64,000 nt of DNA, taken from contig NC_133236.1 in NCBI RefSeq assembly GCF_040436345.1, forward strand, positions 13,384,443 through 13,448,442, read 5' to 3'. Shown piece after piece: positions 1-12,688 of the stretch. Both the position numbers and the translations under genes were made by a program. This stretch comes from Pagrus major (Eukaryota; Chordata; Actinopteri; Spariformes; Sparidae). Every line of letters starts with the position of its first letter. Within the stretch, counting starts at the first letter, position 1. The notes beneath the pieces were generated by a model, which saw nothing but the letters and a program-made list of their open reading frames with translations, was not told the DNA's origin and did not search any database.

Positions 1-189
1 TGAACGTGGTTAGAGCCACTTCCAGAATGTGTTTACAGTAAACCAAAAAGATGTTGCAATACCGGATGCCGAGTGTGACACCACTTAGGGCCTTACTACA
101 CAATTACTTAACTTGTTTTCTGTGAGAATAGTTTGTAACTAAAGTTGGCCTGTAAAGACGGACTGGTGAGTAGATGAGTCTCCGTGTTC

Positions 190-380
190 GGTGTGATGAC
201 GTTTAATCTCTGTGACAACTTCTGAGGGCTCGTTTAGCCACTTGTTAGCAACCGCCGTTTTTATGACACAGAAGTGTTTTATAATTAAATTGTGGGGCAT
301 TCAGTGATGTATCCTGTGTCTGTGGTAACCACAGACCTAATTTCAGGCTTTTAACCAAAAACAATTAAAAAACCTAATTG
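190..380 (+). repeat. dispersed repeat, copy 1 of 3
   Basis: This segment shares an ordered series of words with 36590-36735 and, in reverse orientation, 43680-43850. They include a run 'attaaattgtggg' followed by 'gtggtaaccacagacc' and 'atttcagg'. The three copies are diverged and I cannot define their ends. It is probably an old transposon fragment of unknown class. Confidence 0.5.
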
Positions 381-2980
381 ACTCTGAGTCGAGGGAACTG
401 GATGTGCAAAAATGCTAACCGATTTCCAGGTTGTAGGACTACAAACAACACCACTCAATGAATGTAAGCATGGAAAAGACGGATCTTGCGGACGAGTACT
501 GTGACCTCATCAAGCTTTCCTGTAAACGAGGCAGTAGTGTTTCATCAGCTTTAGTTACCCAGTTCATCCTTCAGTTTCCATGGTTGACTGAGCCATCGAG
601 TGTGTTAAAAGGTCATTTCCGCAGCGATAAGATGAGACATGTAGCCACCACTGACACTGAAGCGCACCTCTCTCGTACCCTTATGTTCTGCTCTGCTGGT
701 CGTACTGTATGCATTTGTGTTTTCTCATGCGGACGGCTCAGATTTCATACAGCCCATGCCACTCTGTGTGATATGTTACTGTTTAGAGGAGACGGGAAGT
801 GACAGACATTTTCAAACTAACAGGAAATGCATAGTTGGGTTTCAATAACAGTGTTTGAACAGGAACACAAGTCTTTCTCCCCATCCCACACACACATATC
901 TTTGAAACTGATTTTGAACGGAAAAGCCGCCGTGTCACTGTTAACCAGTCGGGTAAGGTAATGTCACTTTATACTGTGTGTCCTGCTTTTCCTGTTCATA
1001 CCTTGAACTGATTGTGCAACAGCAGTCCCCATTTAACCTTTAAGATATTTGACAAGAGAACAAACTCAACGGTTGCTCGTCCTGAACACCCTTTGATTTG
1101 ATTTTGTTCCATGTTTATATCCTATCTTCTCCAACACTGAGAGAAGACGAGGAGGATAAAGCTGCGAAGGATGCATCCTAAAGCCTTTGGACCTGAATTA
1201 TTGTTTCTGCTGCTTCCTCTCCTCTGCTGAAAGAGATGAGATATGATGTTCAGATTACCTAAAAGCCGCCTGTCGTATCATAAATAACTGATTAAAAAGA
1301 CATGATTAAAGAGGATATGTGGTAGCTGTTCAGATTTCGTTCCTCGTCAGGGTTAATAAGTCTTTCCTTTTCGACTCCTTCCACATGTGGAGATACCTAA
1401 AGGACGACTTGCTCTAATCCACCCCAGCATGCACGGCCCAGGACCTCGTAAATACACGTCACTGATAAGGCCCAACAGACGCTGCACAAGGACTCACAAA
1501 AAGAGCAGAAAAACCTTTATGACCACCTTGATATTAGCCCTTTAAAACAGAAACAGGTTGTGGGTATCCACCTGGTTCCTATCGAGGATTGTTTATCAGT
1601 CTGAAGCAGACTCCTCTGCTCTTCCTCAAAGTGCGATGCCATGTTAATCCAAGGTTACGACCTAACTGCTCAAGAGTCGAGGGCAGAAGAGCAGCACATC
1701 TTGTAGTGATTTTACGAGTAGGTTTGGAGCAAAAGTAGATAAGAAACGATGGATTTCTTGATCCGATCAAGAGATTCAATTGTAGTCGCTAATGTTTAAA
1801 GGCCCTGGCTACCAGACAGTAGCAGGATAAAGGCCTTTACACACTGGGGGCATTTTTTTTAACTTGAATGTCAAATCTTTTTTGTTCTACTTTTACACAG
1901 AAAGCAAATATAAAAAAAATATACAATAATTTGGTTTCAGAATGAGGTATTTTCACACCACAAATGAAGGCATCAGCCAATTATGTTGTGCAAAATGGAC
2001 GTCACGGCGGAACCTGTTGATTGTTTATGTTTGCCGTGACCCTGTACTATATGACAAATGACACAAAATTATGAACACAATGTGACAAAAGTAATTTTGG
2101 ACGAGTAACCTTGATTGCTCTTTGCACAGACAGTATATGTGTTGGATTTTACCGATGGGAAATGAAGCTGTTATATCCATCTGGGCTCTCCACCAAACCA
2201 CTTTGATCAAAACAGTCGCAGAACGCAGAACAAAGGAGATGCTAGTCTACTGCTGCCTCGATCAGTTTGTAACTTTGGCACTACATTCCCTAAACCTTAC
2301 ATCTGTATTCCTACGCACAGGTACAGCTGTACCTGCCCAAAAATGTTCAAAATATGGCGTAAAAGGATATATATTTTTTAGGTGTGCCTTCTTTTAGGTG
2401 GCTAAAATACACCTTGCCGTCAATGCCGTTTAGCAGTACAATGCTCTGCTTCCCTGTCGGTGCTACGTGCTGCTTCTCCACACAGGAGAGCTGACGGGCA
2501 TCTACAGCAGGTGATACACAGACCAGGGATAAGTACCTCAAACAACCTCACATCAAAAGACCAGAACTATCACTTTAACCACAGAGGTGTAAGATCTGGG
2601 CATGGACTAATGATGTATTTTGTCATTTATTTTAGAGGACTTGTATCCAAAAAGGTTGGTAACCACACTCAAAGTAAGTCAAAAGTTTCAGTACAGGCGC
2701 AAAGTGGCAAAGAGGAAAGTCAGCTCATGAACACTACTAATGTCTACAAAAGATGTTCAGCAGGTTTGTTAAGAAAGACAGGTTGACAATGTTAAAGGCA
2801 CACCTTCTCATTTACATACAGATGGAGAGTGTGTCAGTGTGCTGGAATCATTCTGGTGTTGTGCACCTCTTAACTGCAGTGGTGGATCTTGTCTTTCCTT
2901 CAAAGGGCAGGTTTTCAGCTCCCACCTGTGAATGGAGCTCATTCAGAGAGAGAGGGTCGGTAATCCATCTGCTGTGGTAA

Positions 2981-3010
2981 CACACACACACAGACACACA
3001 CACACACACA
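2981..3010. repeat. (CA)n microsatellite
   Basis: About 30 bases of CA dinucleotide repeat with one interruption (CAGA). Confidence 0.9.
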
Positions 3011-3324
3011 ACCAGATGGTCTCTGGAGAACAGAGACATCCCATGTGTCCAGTTACAACATGAAAGCAACAGGGACGCAATTTAAGTACCCATCCATCCA
3101 CCACCCTCTTACAGATGGATGGGTGGCGGCGAGGAGAGGATGTATTAACAGAATTATTGTTCATACACACGTTTCTTTAAGAATAAGCTTTATTTGTTTT
3201 GTCTCACTGGGCAGACACTTTTCCATTTGATGCCCACAAGTTTTTTGTTGTGTAATTAGCATTACAGCCTCTCAGGACCACTAGCACGGTAACAGACTTT
3301 TGTAATTAGCTGAAAACATTAGTG

Positions 3325-4078
3325 ACATATTGGGAAGTACGCTCGTTTATTTTCTGTTATTAAGATGAGAAGATCAGTTCTACTCTTTATTTTGAATATC
3401 AAGTGTGGAGCTAGAACCAGGAGGCGATTAGCCTAGCTTAGCATAAAAACTGGAAGCAGTTGAGAAATACACGTACCAGCAACTTTAAAGCTCACAGATT
3501 AGCATGTTGTATCTCAACTTCATACAATTTGTATATTCTGTAACTTTTTCTTTTGGCAAACAACAGCTGGGCGCGGTAACTTTCTGGAGTCTTGTCAAGA
3601 AATTGCAACACAAGGGGACTCCGGCTAAAACCCACAAGTGGTCATTTTTACATTTCTGCATGTGTTCAAATTAAAAAAAGATGACACAGCGTATAAATTT
3701 GAGAGCTTAATGGCTACGTTATGCTCCTTTACTTAGGAAAATAGACACGCCTGTTTCAAACATTATAAATCTTGGCTACACTGCTAAAAACCCCCCTGCA
3801 ACTACCGGAGGAACTGTTCCGTTGGTCCTCGTCTGTAAGCTTTCAGAGAACATGCAGAAATATGGATGAAATTGATGCAAATGAACCTTTGGAGATGTTG
3901 GCTGTTGTCATAACTTTGGACAGAGCAGGCTAGCTGATTCCAGTCTTTATGCTAAGCTAAGCTAAATCCCTTGTGGTTCTTGCACTGTAATTAAAAGAGA
4001 AGACTGTCTCGATTGTCAAACCTAACACTCAGAAAGTGATGAAAAGTATTGCCCAAAATGTTGACGTCCTACTTTAAG
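3325..4078. mobile_element. MITE-like foldback element, diverged
   Basis: The left end reads 'acatattgggaagtacgc', then 'gatgagaagatcag' and 'ttagcctagcttagcataaa'. The right end is its approximate reverse complement, with 'ctttatgctaagctaagcta' and 'gcccaaaatgttgacgtcct' before 'actttaagg'. The same arms occur at 6998-7602 and 13312-13747. No coding capacity, so it is a non-autonomous DNA element. Boundaries are approximate. Confidence 0.65.
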
Positions 4079-5514
4079 GTCTGAAAGTGAAAGAAATATT
4101 AAAGCCTGAATCTAAAATCCTCTAGACCCCTCCACATGTGTTGATGTGGATTGCAAGGTTCAAACCTCAAATCTTAAACCTAAGGAAAAAAGGTTTGTAA
4201 ATGGAGAAAGCCCCTAATAATCATGTGAGCTTATACAGCAACAAGCTGCGAGCTGACTTTAGACTTTAGAGCTGTTTTAGAAAGACTCAGCAGATCAGCA
4301 AAAACAAGGTGAGGACACAGCAGCAGGTAAAAAGACAAACACTTCTCTCTCAGTGTTAATGTTAAGGTCAAAGTGTTAAAGGAACATGAAGTAAAAACCT
4401 CTCAGTCTGATGTTTCCATAGTGTACTTCCGTACTGCGAGAGTGACATTTACCAGAGAATCATGTTTTGATATTAAAGTGGGAGTATCAGCACGACCTGT
4501 TGCTATTTTGTTCCCAGGCAACATGCTTTTCTGAAAGCAACAGATGTGAGGTATTAGCATTTCAAAAAGGAAAGTAAATAAAGTGAAAGTGATATAGAAA
4601 ATAATCAGGCTTTCAGTTATTACATTGCTGAAACAAATATTAGACAGCAGACTGTTGAACATTTTAGAAAGGAGGAAGACTTTGAAGTTTGAAGAGTCAT
4701 TTTTGTCTGCAATGATGCAAAAAGTGAAAAATGTTCTTCCTGTTTCCCTACAGTCTTGCACCTCCACACCGCTGCTGAATCATCCTAGATAAAATCAGCT
4801 CCATAGCACAACAGCTTTTATTTTCTCTCAGGCTAAATGTGAGAACCCTGCTTTCATTTCTGAGAAACCTATCACGAAGCCCATCAAGATCAGATTTTTG
4901 AAGAATTTACATTTGCGTTGGCTCATGTCCACAGTGGGATTCTTTGCATAAACGTGTCGTCCTGTTTCCTGATCCACATCTAGTTTTGTCTGATCTGAAT
5001 GTGTCTGTTCATAACAGAAGATGTATATCAACGGCCGGCATAAAGGCTGCTGACAGATCCATGAAAGCATCAGGGAAGTGCTGTGGATTTCAGGTTAATC
5101 ACCTGCTGATCAGTTTTCTCTGAAAGTGAAATGAATTGCTTCACCACTTTATGCTAACATAAAATTTAGGGAGCACATTTTTTAAATTTCCTGTATTTGA
5201 TATGTATAAGCAGTTTACACACATTCAATAACTAGTTTTTAGTTGATGACAAAATTGATATTGTGGGTTGGAATCAAACCCAGCCGTAGTGCATGATGCA
5301 AAGGTTGTACCAGGTGAGCTCCTGGAGCGCTCATCAGTTGTGGTTTTAATGGCCTTTTAAGTTGTTTAACTATGTCCTGACGAACAGCATTTTATCAACC
5401 TGCCCACAACCTCACTCTAGGAAGTCAGTGCACCCAAGTCGCCAAGAAGTAGCTCGACAACACGACTTCCTCTTAAACCACAAACTGCTGTTATTACATT
5501 CCTGTTTGTATTTT

Positions 5515-5752
5515 GATCAATTAGTGAGCTTCAAAGGGTTCAAAGACAGCCAGGCTAGCTGTTTCCCTCTGATTCCAGTCTTTATGCTAAGCTAGGCTAA
5601 TCGCCTCCGGGCTCGAGCTTCATACTTGACACGAGGTGCACAGACATAAGAGTGGTATCAATCTTCTTATCTATCTCTGGCAAAGAAAGTACAGACACAC
5701 TAAAAATTTTGACAAATTACAGAACAAAAAATATGACATTTTGGGCATCAAA
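5515..5752. mobile_element. partial copy of the same foldback family (right half)
   Basis: It contains 'ccagtctttatgctaagcta', 'cacgaggtgcacagacataa', 'gagtggtatcaatcttctta' and 'atgacattttggg', in the order found in the right arm of the elements at 3325, 6998 and 13312. No matching left arm is seen, so the copy looks truncated. Confidence 0.55.
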
Positions 5753-6127
5753 CCCATTTTATTTCAACTTAATGCAGTTTAATCCAACACAGTTAGTGCA
5801 CATGCAAAGTATCATATTTAAATATATATTGTATGTTTGTACCAAGTGTCATATTTTAAAAGTTAAATATTTTAACATTTAGGTAATAAATTAACAAAAT
5901 TGAAACATTAATTAAAACACTGCCCACAATGAGTATACACTTTTTTAATAAAGCATAAAATACATGATAAGTTCGTAAAACTGCAATGTTCATGTTTGTA
6001 CTTTTCTTTTTTCCCAGAAAACATTTTTTAAAACAAAAATTCAGTGTAAGACACCAGAAAAAAAAATCACAATTGGACAAATTTCTTTATGTCTTTACCA
6101 TGAGAAAAATCCTAATACTTCTTTCAC

Positions 6128-6494
6128 TTAAAGGTATTATGTGTAGGATCGTCACTAAATATCTCACTACTAATAGAATAACATATGTGCTACACATTAT
6201 CGTCACATTGAACGGCTTAACAGAAGCAATTCTGATTACTTTCCCCCTTTTGCTTTTGAAGATTCAGCCAGCAGTAGTTGCCAATAAAGAAGCAAAAGTG
6301 ACCGACTTCCTCCAAAATCAAGTCCCTTTTCCAGGACTTGTGAGCAAATCAAGAATCACTACATGTTTAATGAAACACATGAATATTGAGCAAATCACCA
6401 GAGGTAATGTTTGAACTGTCACATCCGTGGTCCAAGTTATAATTTTAACAGTAACACACCTCTAATTAGAGAATACTACACATAGCACCTTTAA
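6128..6494. mobile_element. TTAA-bounded MITE
   Basis: TTAA lies at both edges. The left terminus 'aaaggtattatgtgtaggat' matches the reverse complement of the right terminus ('actacacatagcaccttt') with few mismatches. It is 367 bp long and has no transposase. TTAA target sites are typical of piggyBac-type elements, but the class is inferred. Confidence 0.7.
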
Positions 6495-6997
6495 AAACAT
6501 GTTCATGATTAACTGTTGTTCAGCTCATGATCATTTAAAATACAGTAAGAAATTGTCAAACAGTGCACAAACAGAAGAAAAACAAGAAACAATCACAGTT
6601 GAGGAAGCAACTACAGCATAGCCATGGGGGTACATCTATAAAAGTCTGGTACCAATGAATTAAGTATTCTGTCCCGGAGGACCACTGAGTTTTGACATTT
6701 CTGACATGTTGCTGAGAATTTGATATGTCAGCGTCTCAGAAGAAAGCAAACGGACACAAAATATTTTCTTCATGTGCCTGAGTGATGGAGGTAGAAATGT
6801 CCAATGCTGGGCTAATGGTTAATATCCAGCATAGGCAAGAGTGAATTATACCATTTACTTACCTCAAATATTTGTTATACTTATTAGAAGAAGCATATGG
6901 CTTACCAGTGGCACAGTCTGCAACCTCACTCTGGACTGTCAGAAGTGTGTTCACTTTTGTCGCTGATCGGCAGATTAGGCTTGTCGCGGTGGGAGAC

Positions 6998-7602
6998 TTA
7001 AAGGAATAGTTCAAGATTTTGGGAAATACGCTTATTTGCTAAGTTAAATGAGAAGATTGTTACCATTCTACAATAAATATGGAGTTACAGCCAGCAGCCA
7101 GTTAGCTTAGCTTAGCACACAGACTGGAAACGGAGGGAAACTGCTAGCCAAACATTAAGCTCACATTAGCACCCTATATTTTGTTACTCTGTACAAAAAC
7201 CGAAGTGTAAAGGAAGAATTTCATCTCTTCACCGGGGTTTTTTTGTATTTGGCCAGGACCAGTTTCCATGGCAACCGGGGAAGAATCCAGGAAGTTTCTG
7301 GTCCTGACCAAGAAATAGGTATGAAACCCCTGAAAATATTTATGTTTTTACACTTCAATTGATGGAGTTATGAAAAGAAACAGGATAAACGTGTTAATTA
7401 GTGAGCTTTACAGGTGCTGGTAGGTATATTTTGTTAACCTCTTCCTGTTTTAAGTCGTTATGCTAAGCTAAGTTAGCCAGCTGCTGACTGTAGCTTTATA
7501 TTTAGCATACAGACACAAGAGTGGGGTGTCTATCTTCCTGGCTAACTCTCAGGAAAAAAAGAAAATATGCTTATTTTCTAAAATGTCAAACTTTTCCTTT
7601 AA
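6998..7602. mobile_element. TTAA-bounded MITE, full length
   Basis: It starts TTAAAGGAATAGTTCAAG and ends in the inverted equivalent 'gtcaaacttttcctttaa'. Long imperfect inverted arms contain 'gttagcttagcttagca' on the left and 'atgctaagctaagttagc' on the right. This is the best-preserved member of the family also seen at 3325, 5515 and 13312. It is 605 bp long with no long ORF. Confidence 0.75.
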
Positions 7603-9670
7603 GTCCTCCAAGAGCACTGAAGAACAATCACCAGCGTTACCTACTGTTATATGGCTTCCTTCAGAGTAAAGTCAACACTATGTTTGGCTTTAAACTCAAA
7701 TTTGAGCAATTTACACAAAGAAAAACACACATAAAATTGAAACGAAACAAGATTATAAAATGTATCCGTTACATCTGAATAGCTTATAACAGTGGTTCTC
7801 AATCTGGGGTCCGGGGACCAAAAGGGGTCTTTGAGTGGGTCCCAAACTACAAGGAGGATTAGAGTATTATAACTTTTATCACATTTGGAAGTTGGAAGGA
7901 GAGAAACACGGTTGGCTGTTTTGACTGATTGTAATGTATAGTGATCCAAATTTGACCACTGACTGACTATGAAGACTTTTTTAAAAAAAATCTTCAAACT
8001 GAAAAATAATTAGAAAATAGATTCCGAGGGACAAAAGTATCCTCTCAAATTGTTGGTCTATGGCCTAATGTGCATCTTTTGTGTGGGTCCTTGGCATAAA
8101 ATGTTTGGAAACCCCTAAAATAGACTACAGGTCTGATAACAGATCAACAAGTTGACTTTGAGTTTTGACTCCGCAGGATAAACAAACATAAACACAGACC
8201 TCACAAAAATAAAAACTTCCATCATTTACCTAACGCTCATATAGAGACACGGGCTGAACCGGCTGAACCTGAAGTGCCTGTGTTTCTTTTGGCAACCAAA
8301 TTCTCTGAAACAATCGAGTTCAAAGCACAACATCGTTAGACGTTAGAGTTGATCCCTCCCACTTGCAGCTGCTATCTGTTTTTATAAATGTCACTTTTGT
8401 TTTCAATGTGTCAGTCATTAAGGCAACTGTACGCCCTCGGTGATGTTCACAAAACGCACTCCACTCTCAGATAACAGTTGGAGGAAACGTGTGGAGAAAT
8501 ATGCACTGGTGTTGGCTTGCTGGCTCATGCCACCCACAATGACAAGCCTATCAAAAAAGGCAAAGAAAAGCCTCGTGTTTTAATGATAACTTTCCTCAAA
8601 AAGAAAAAAAATTGCCGAAAGAGAAGTCACGTAGCAGTTCTCCAAATCTGACAGACACATAAAGTTACAGACTGACCTTCAGAGTAAAAATGGCTTTGTT
8701 TTGTCACATTTTACGTCGAGCCAAATCAGAAGCAGTCGGCCTCATTTCATCAAACTGAGATTTGTTTTGATTACACAGAGGAATTTCTTCTTCCATCAGC
8801 TTTGGAACGGTCATGGCTAATTATTCTCCAATACGTCCTTCCAAGACAGAAGTGACCATCATTATTTCTTACGATGGGTTCATCTCATACTAGATAAGAA
8901 CTGTGGAAAACTGTGAGCACCATTGGTAATCTTTCTAAGAGGTTGTCCATTAAACTTTTTATTTATTTGGATTTTATTCAACTGAAAGCTCAAGATTGGC
9001 ACAAGGATGGAAGTTGAGAAAATAGGGAGGGAATGAGGCCACTGATCTGATGAGGCTAAGGTGCCAAATAAATGACTTTCTGATTTAGTAATTAGTTGAA
9101 AATATATCTTTTAAAAGCCCTGTTTGTTATTGTTTATTTACTCTACATGTCTCATTGTCTAGTGGTCATTTCGTGGTTTTCCAAAGGTGCATTTTCACAT
9201 TTTTCCAAAGTGTCTTGATATTAAACTAGGACTGTAACTTTAGACACATCCTGTATGCATTTGAAATTTTGCATTCAAATGTAAGCTTCGTAGCAACAAT
9301 ACAACAGAGAGAATCTGATTTAATGTGCTATTAATCAGGTTTGGTTGCTCCTTTGAGAGAACATGAATCAATATAGCAAATTAGATTTATCTTTCAAACA
9401 AAATTAAAATAATTCAAGCAGTTCCAGCAAACTATACAATCCTACATCAGGGGATGATCTTTGAACAAAGTAGCTCCATGATTGGGCGTAGGGGGAGATC
9501 AATATGGCTTAAAGGTTCTGCATATATTACTATACAGTCTGGGTGGAAATTACTCCACAAATATTTGACTCAGTGTGTGAAATCAAAGATATTTAGTCTG
9601 GTTGATTCAAATTCTCTTGACTTTGTTTGTTTGTTTGTTTGTGCAGATAAGAATTATGTCTCTTCTAAGA

Positions 9671-10186
9671 CCCCTTTTCCACCAAAACAGCTCTGGTTCC
9701 TGAACTGGTGCTGTTCAAGATTTTTGGAACCTTGGTGCTATCTTAAGAACCAGCCTGCATTTCCAACTGTTTTGAGCAGAAACATTGTAATCAAGGATGT
9801 GTCATCAACAGAGGGCGTTGCTTAATGCACAACAACCTGTACACATGACATGACAAACACACTTTGGTTCACAAGGAACCCTGCTCTTTTTTGGGCCCAG
9901 CTGTAGGGCTGCATCAATTATTGATTGATCTACTGATTATTTTGTATGATTAATCATTTAGTCTATTAAACCATCTGTAGTAGTAAATACTGACATATAA
10001 AAAGCTAAAACCAGCGAATGTTGATATTTTTGCTTGCAACTACTTTTCTTTCAATCGACTAATTGATTAATTGAGTAATCGTTGCAGCTTTATCCAGCTG
10101 GGAACAAACTTTTCTGGTTCCAAACCAATTAAATATTGGTCAGAATACTCCAGAACAGAACTGGTTCAATGTTGGTGGAAAAGGGG
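9671..10186. mobile_element. hAT-like MITE (host of a nested insertion)
   Basis: The terminal inverted repeats are 'ccccttttccaccaa' (left, 9671) and 'ttggtggaaaagggg' (right, 10172-10186). Flanks 'cttctaaga' and 'cttctggga' resemble an 8-9 bp target duplication with two changes. The element is interrupted by a second element at 9904-10092. It has no transposase. The 123-codon ORF at 9454-9825 overlaps it and is not a gene. Confidence 0.7.
9904..10092. mobile_element. hAT-like MITE nested in another MITE
   Basis: Its left end is 'tagggctgcatcaattatt' and its right end 'gtaatcgttgcagcttta' is the approximate inverse. Target duplication: 'cccagctg' at 9896-9903 and 'tccagctg' at 10093-10100, an 8-bp copy with one mismatch, the length expected for hAT elements. 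It interrupts the element at 9671-10186, so it is the younger of the two. Confidence 0.75.
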
Positions 10187-11754
10187 CTTCTGGGAACTGC
10201 TGTAAGATTCAGTAGGAGGACATTAAAAACAAGGACAAAAACCCAAAAGACCAAAAAACACAAGGTTTTATGGACAAAAGAAGACAAATGTCGACATTTG
10301 ATTGTCAGTTATTCTTCTGGTTCCATAAGCCTTAAAGAATAAAAATAAATCCAGGACCGATGCTCGTATTCACCTCAAGTCAAATACATAAATGGTAAGT
10401 TGTTTTATGGGGACCAGAGTTTGTTCTTTTTTTAATTTTTTTTTTATTAAGACGGATTCATGATTTTAACATCTCAGTATGTTCAAAGTGTTATTAACAT
10501 TGCACTTAAAACTCTCACAAATAATACAGCACTTTTTCATTTCATTTGGTAGTCAAAAAACCCCACAAACTTATGCCGGCCGGTCTTTTTTTTAACAACT
10601 TAACCGTTAAATTTCACTCACTATATTTTGTCACATATATTTTAAAACTTCAACACTCTGCAGATGAAGTCAAGAGGAAGAGCTGAACTCTCACACTTGC
10701 GTAGCTGGAGATCTGCAGTGTAGTTCTCTTAATGTATAATGAGATGTATTGTTTGTTTGAAGTGAGTGGTAATTTTCTAAAAACAGCATTATATTTGCTG
10801 CAGGTCTTGCATATTTTCAAGAAAACTATAAGGTGGGGGAATGTCTTCCTTTTCACATATTAATTAGTAAATGAAGTACCAGCCCTTTATAATGAAAAAA
10901 ATACTACAATATTTTAAGAACAGTAAGAACTTTGTTGATTTTAAGCTGCAAGTGATTTTGAAATATAGTAATATAATAATAACATGCTGGTCGTCATCAC
11001 ATCCAGAGATCCACTCTGAATTTGGCCAACAGTTTGACTATTTGGACCTGAGATTTTGGCAAACTGCTGTTGAGATTCACTTTGTGAGATTAGGTTTGTG
11101 TGTTTATGACTTTAAAGTTTGACGACACAGAACCTCCTAAATGAATTATGATCGAAGGCAATCTTTATTAGATGGTTTAAGTTTGTAAATATGTTCCTAA
11201 ACCTGCATTAATGTGTTCACGATGTAACTTTAACATGTCTGTTATCATGTTTATTTAGTTATTTAGCCTTTATACTGTCTTCTACTGTTTTTTTTTTCCA
11301 GTTTGTCTCTACAAAGAAGAATTAGAACTAAATTAAAACTCCTCCCCATGTCAAATGGATTTCAGATTATTCACTGACAAACTCACTGCAGGATTGTGCT
11401 TGAGAACAACACCACACTTAAAACTAAAATCAGGCCCTCTGTGCAGTGGTACGTGTCTGCTTTTTCTGTGAAGTGACATTATACCTAATTCACATTTTTC
11501 CACTTTGCTTGTTGAATGAAAAGTCTACTGATGTGTCGACTGGTTTGACTTTATGAAGATTATCTAACTGAGTGAGTGTTGATTCCAGTGAGTGATTGTT
11601 TAGCCCGGGGGTAATATGATAAGTATTGCTTTAAAGGCTGTGGGTCAGAGAAATGAATTGAGGCATGCTTGAACAAGTGGTGGTTAAAACACATCTCGAT
11701 CGTTACAAGGCCCCACCATTGACTAGCATAGTTTTTGCATTACTGGATCATGGC

Positions 11755-12092
11755 TTAAAGGATTACTCCACTGTTTTGTTCTTTTACTGTAGCTCTATAT
11801 CTTAAATGGTTGAAGTGATGAGCAGTAGAAAAAGTGTATTGTCATATTGGATGCCCTGTGGCACATGTTGTCAGGCAAGTAGAAATGTTTGCATGAACTC
11901 CCGTGCAAATATTAGCATGCTAAAATGTTAGCAACCCAGGCTAACCACATGGCTGGTTGCAATGAGTACTGGGTGTTGTAGAAATGGTTGGAACAAGTTG
12001 GAATTTGACTGTAAGCAGCCAGCCAAGTGTATTCAAAATATTATTTTTCTTAAATGCAGGTAACATTCAAAAGCAGTGGAGTATTCCTTTAA
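11755..12092. mobile_element. TTAA-bounded MITE
   Basis: It begins TTAAAGGATTACTCCACTG and ends 'cagtggagtattcctttaa', a near-perfect terminal inverted repeat, with TTAA at each edge. It is 338 bp, with no coding capacity. The arm sequence differs from the elements at 6128, 6998 and 30666, so it is a distinct family with the same kind of ends. Confidence 0.75.
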
Positions 12093-12438
12093 TCAAGGGC
12101 AGGCAAATAAAATCAGTGATATGCAGCCATTTATAACAGATGGCACAATAAACGAAAAAGAAAATAAATCATCAAGAAAAGACAAAAGTGCCAGTGACAA
12201 CCGGCTATGGCAAAATTTGTTTGTAGGATTAAGACCACATATAATTCAAAAGGTAAACAGGACAAAACTTAAAGATACCTGTTGGCAACGAGACAAGGCG
12301 CCCACCTTTCATCATGTACCAATAAGCAAAAAGGCAATACAGGATGAAGAGCCATGAGGGGAGGAGTGGATGTGCTGGGCCAGTGTTTGATTGAATTTGG
12401 AATAAATGGTATAAATAGAGTTGGTTAATTAATACTAG

Positions 12439-12688
12439 TTACACGTTGGTGGAGATCTTGTACTTGGGAGACATGTTATTATGGAACCAGATGAAACTAA
12501 AAATGACGCCCATGGTTTTGGGTATACGCTCGTCGTAGGCAAACGTCATGGCCTCGTGCAGCGGGACTTTGACCACCTCGATGAGCTCTCCCTCCCGTGG
12601 CTCACCTCCGCCTGCGCTCACGCAGTTGTCGTCAGACACCTCGGCGTAAAACATGGTCTGCTTGGCGCCTGTTACACCAACGCCTGAC
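12439..12688 (-). CDS. nudt14: nudt14 coding exon 5 (terminal)
   Basis: The acceptor 'ccccctcacag' precedes GTCAGGCGTTGG. Encodes [20 protein letters not shown] through [12 protein letters not shown] and [14 protein letters not shown], ending STNV and TAA at 12441-12439. TxxxKQTMFY and EGELIEV are C-terminal Nudix-fold strands conserved in NUDT14. Confidence 0.93.

Larger units (their letters stand above)
1..12438. other. gene-free stretch, repeat-rich
   Basis: I see no supportable gene here. Open frames are short (at most about 140 codons), lack flanking splice signals that join to anything, and several fall inside repeats. What can be recognised is listed separately: a dispersed repeat near the start, a CA tract, four elements with TTAA ends or relatives of them, and a nested pair of hAT-like elements. 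The right part may include the nudt14 3' untranslated region, since that gene ends at 12439 and reads leftward. No AATAAA lies close downstream of its stop; an ATTAAA on the minus strand near 12088-12093 is a weak candidate, inside a repeat. Confidence 0.6.

Noticed and set aside
458-802. 114-codon open frame near the window start
   Set aside because: No recognisable domain, no splice partners, composition like surrounding DNA.
4402-4767. 121-codon open frame, minus strand
   Set aside because: Phe/Leu-rich from AT-rich DNA; no family resemblance, no matching exon signals.
9454-9825. 123-codon open frame, plus strand
   Set aside because: Its second half lies in the MITE at 9671-10186, so it is chance.
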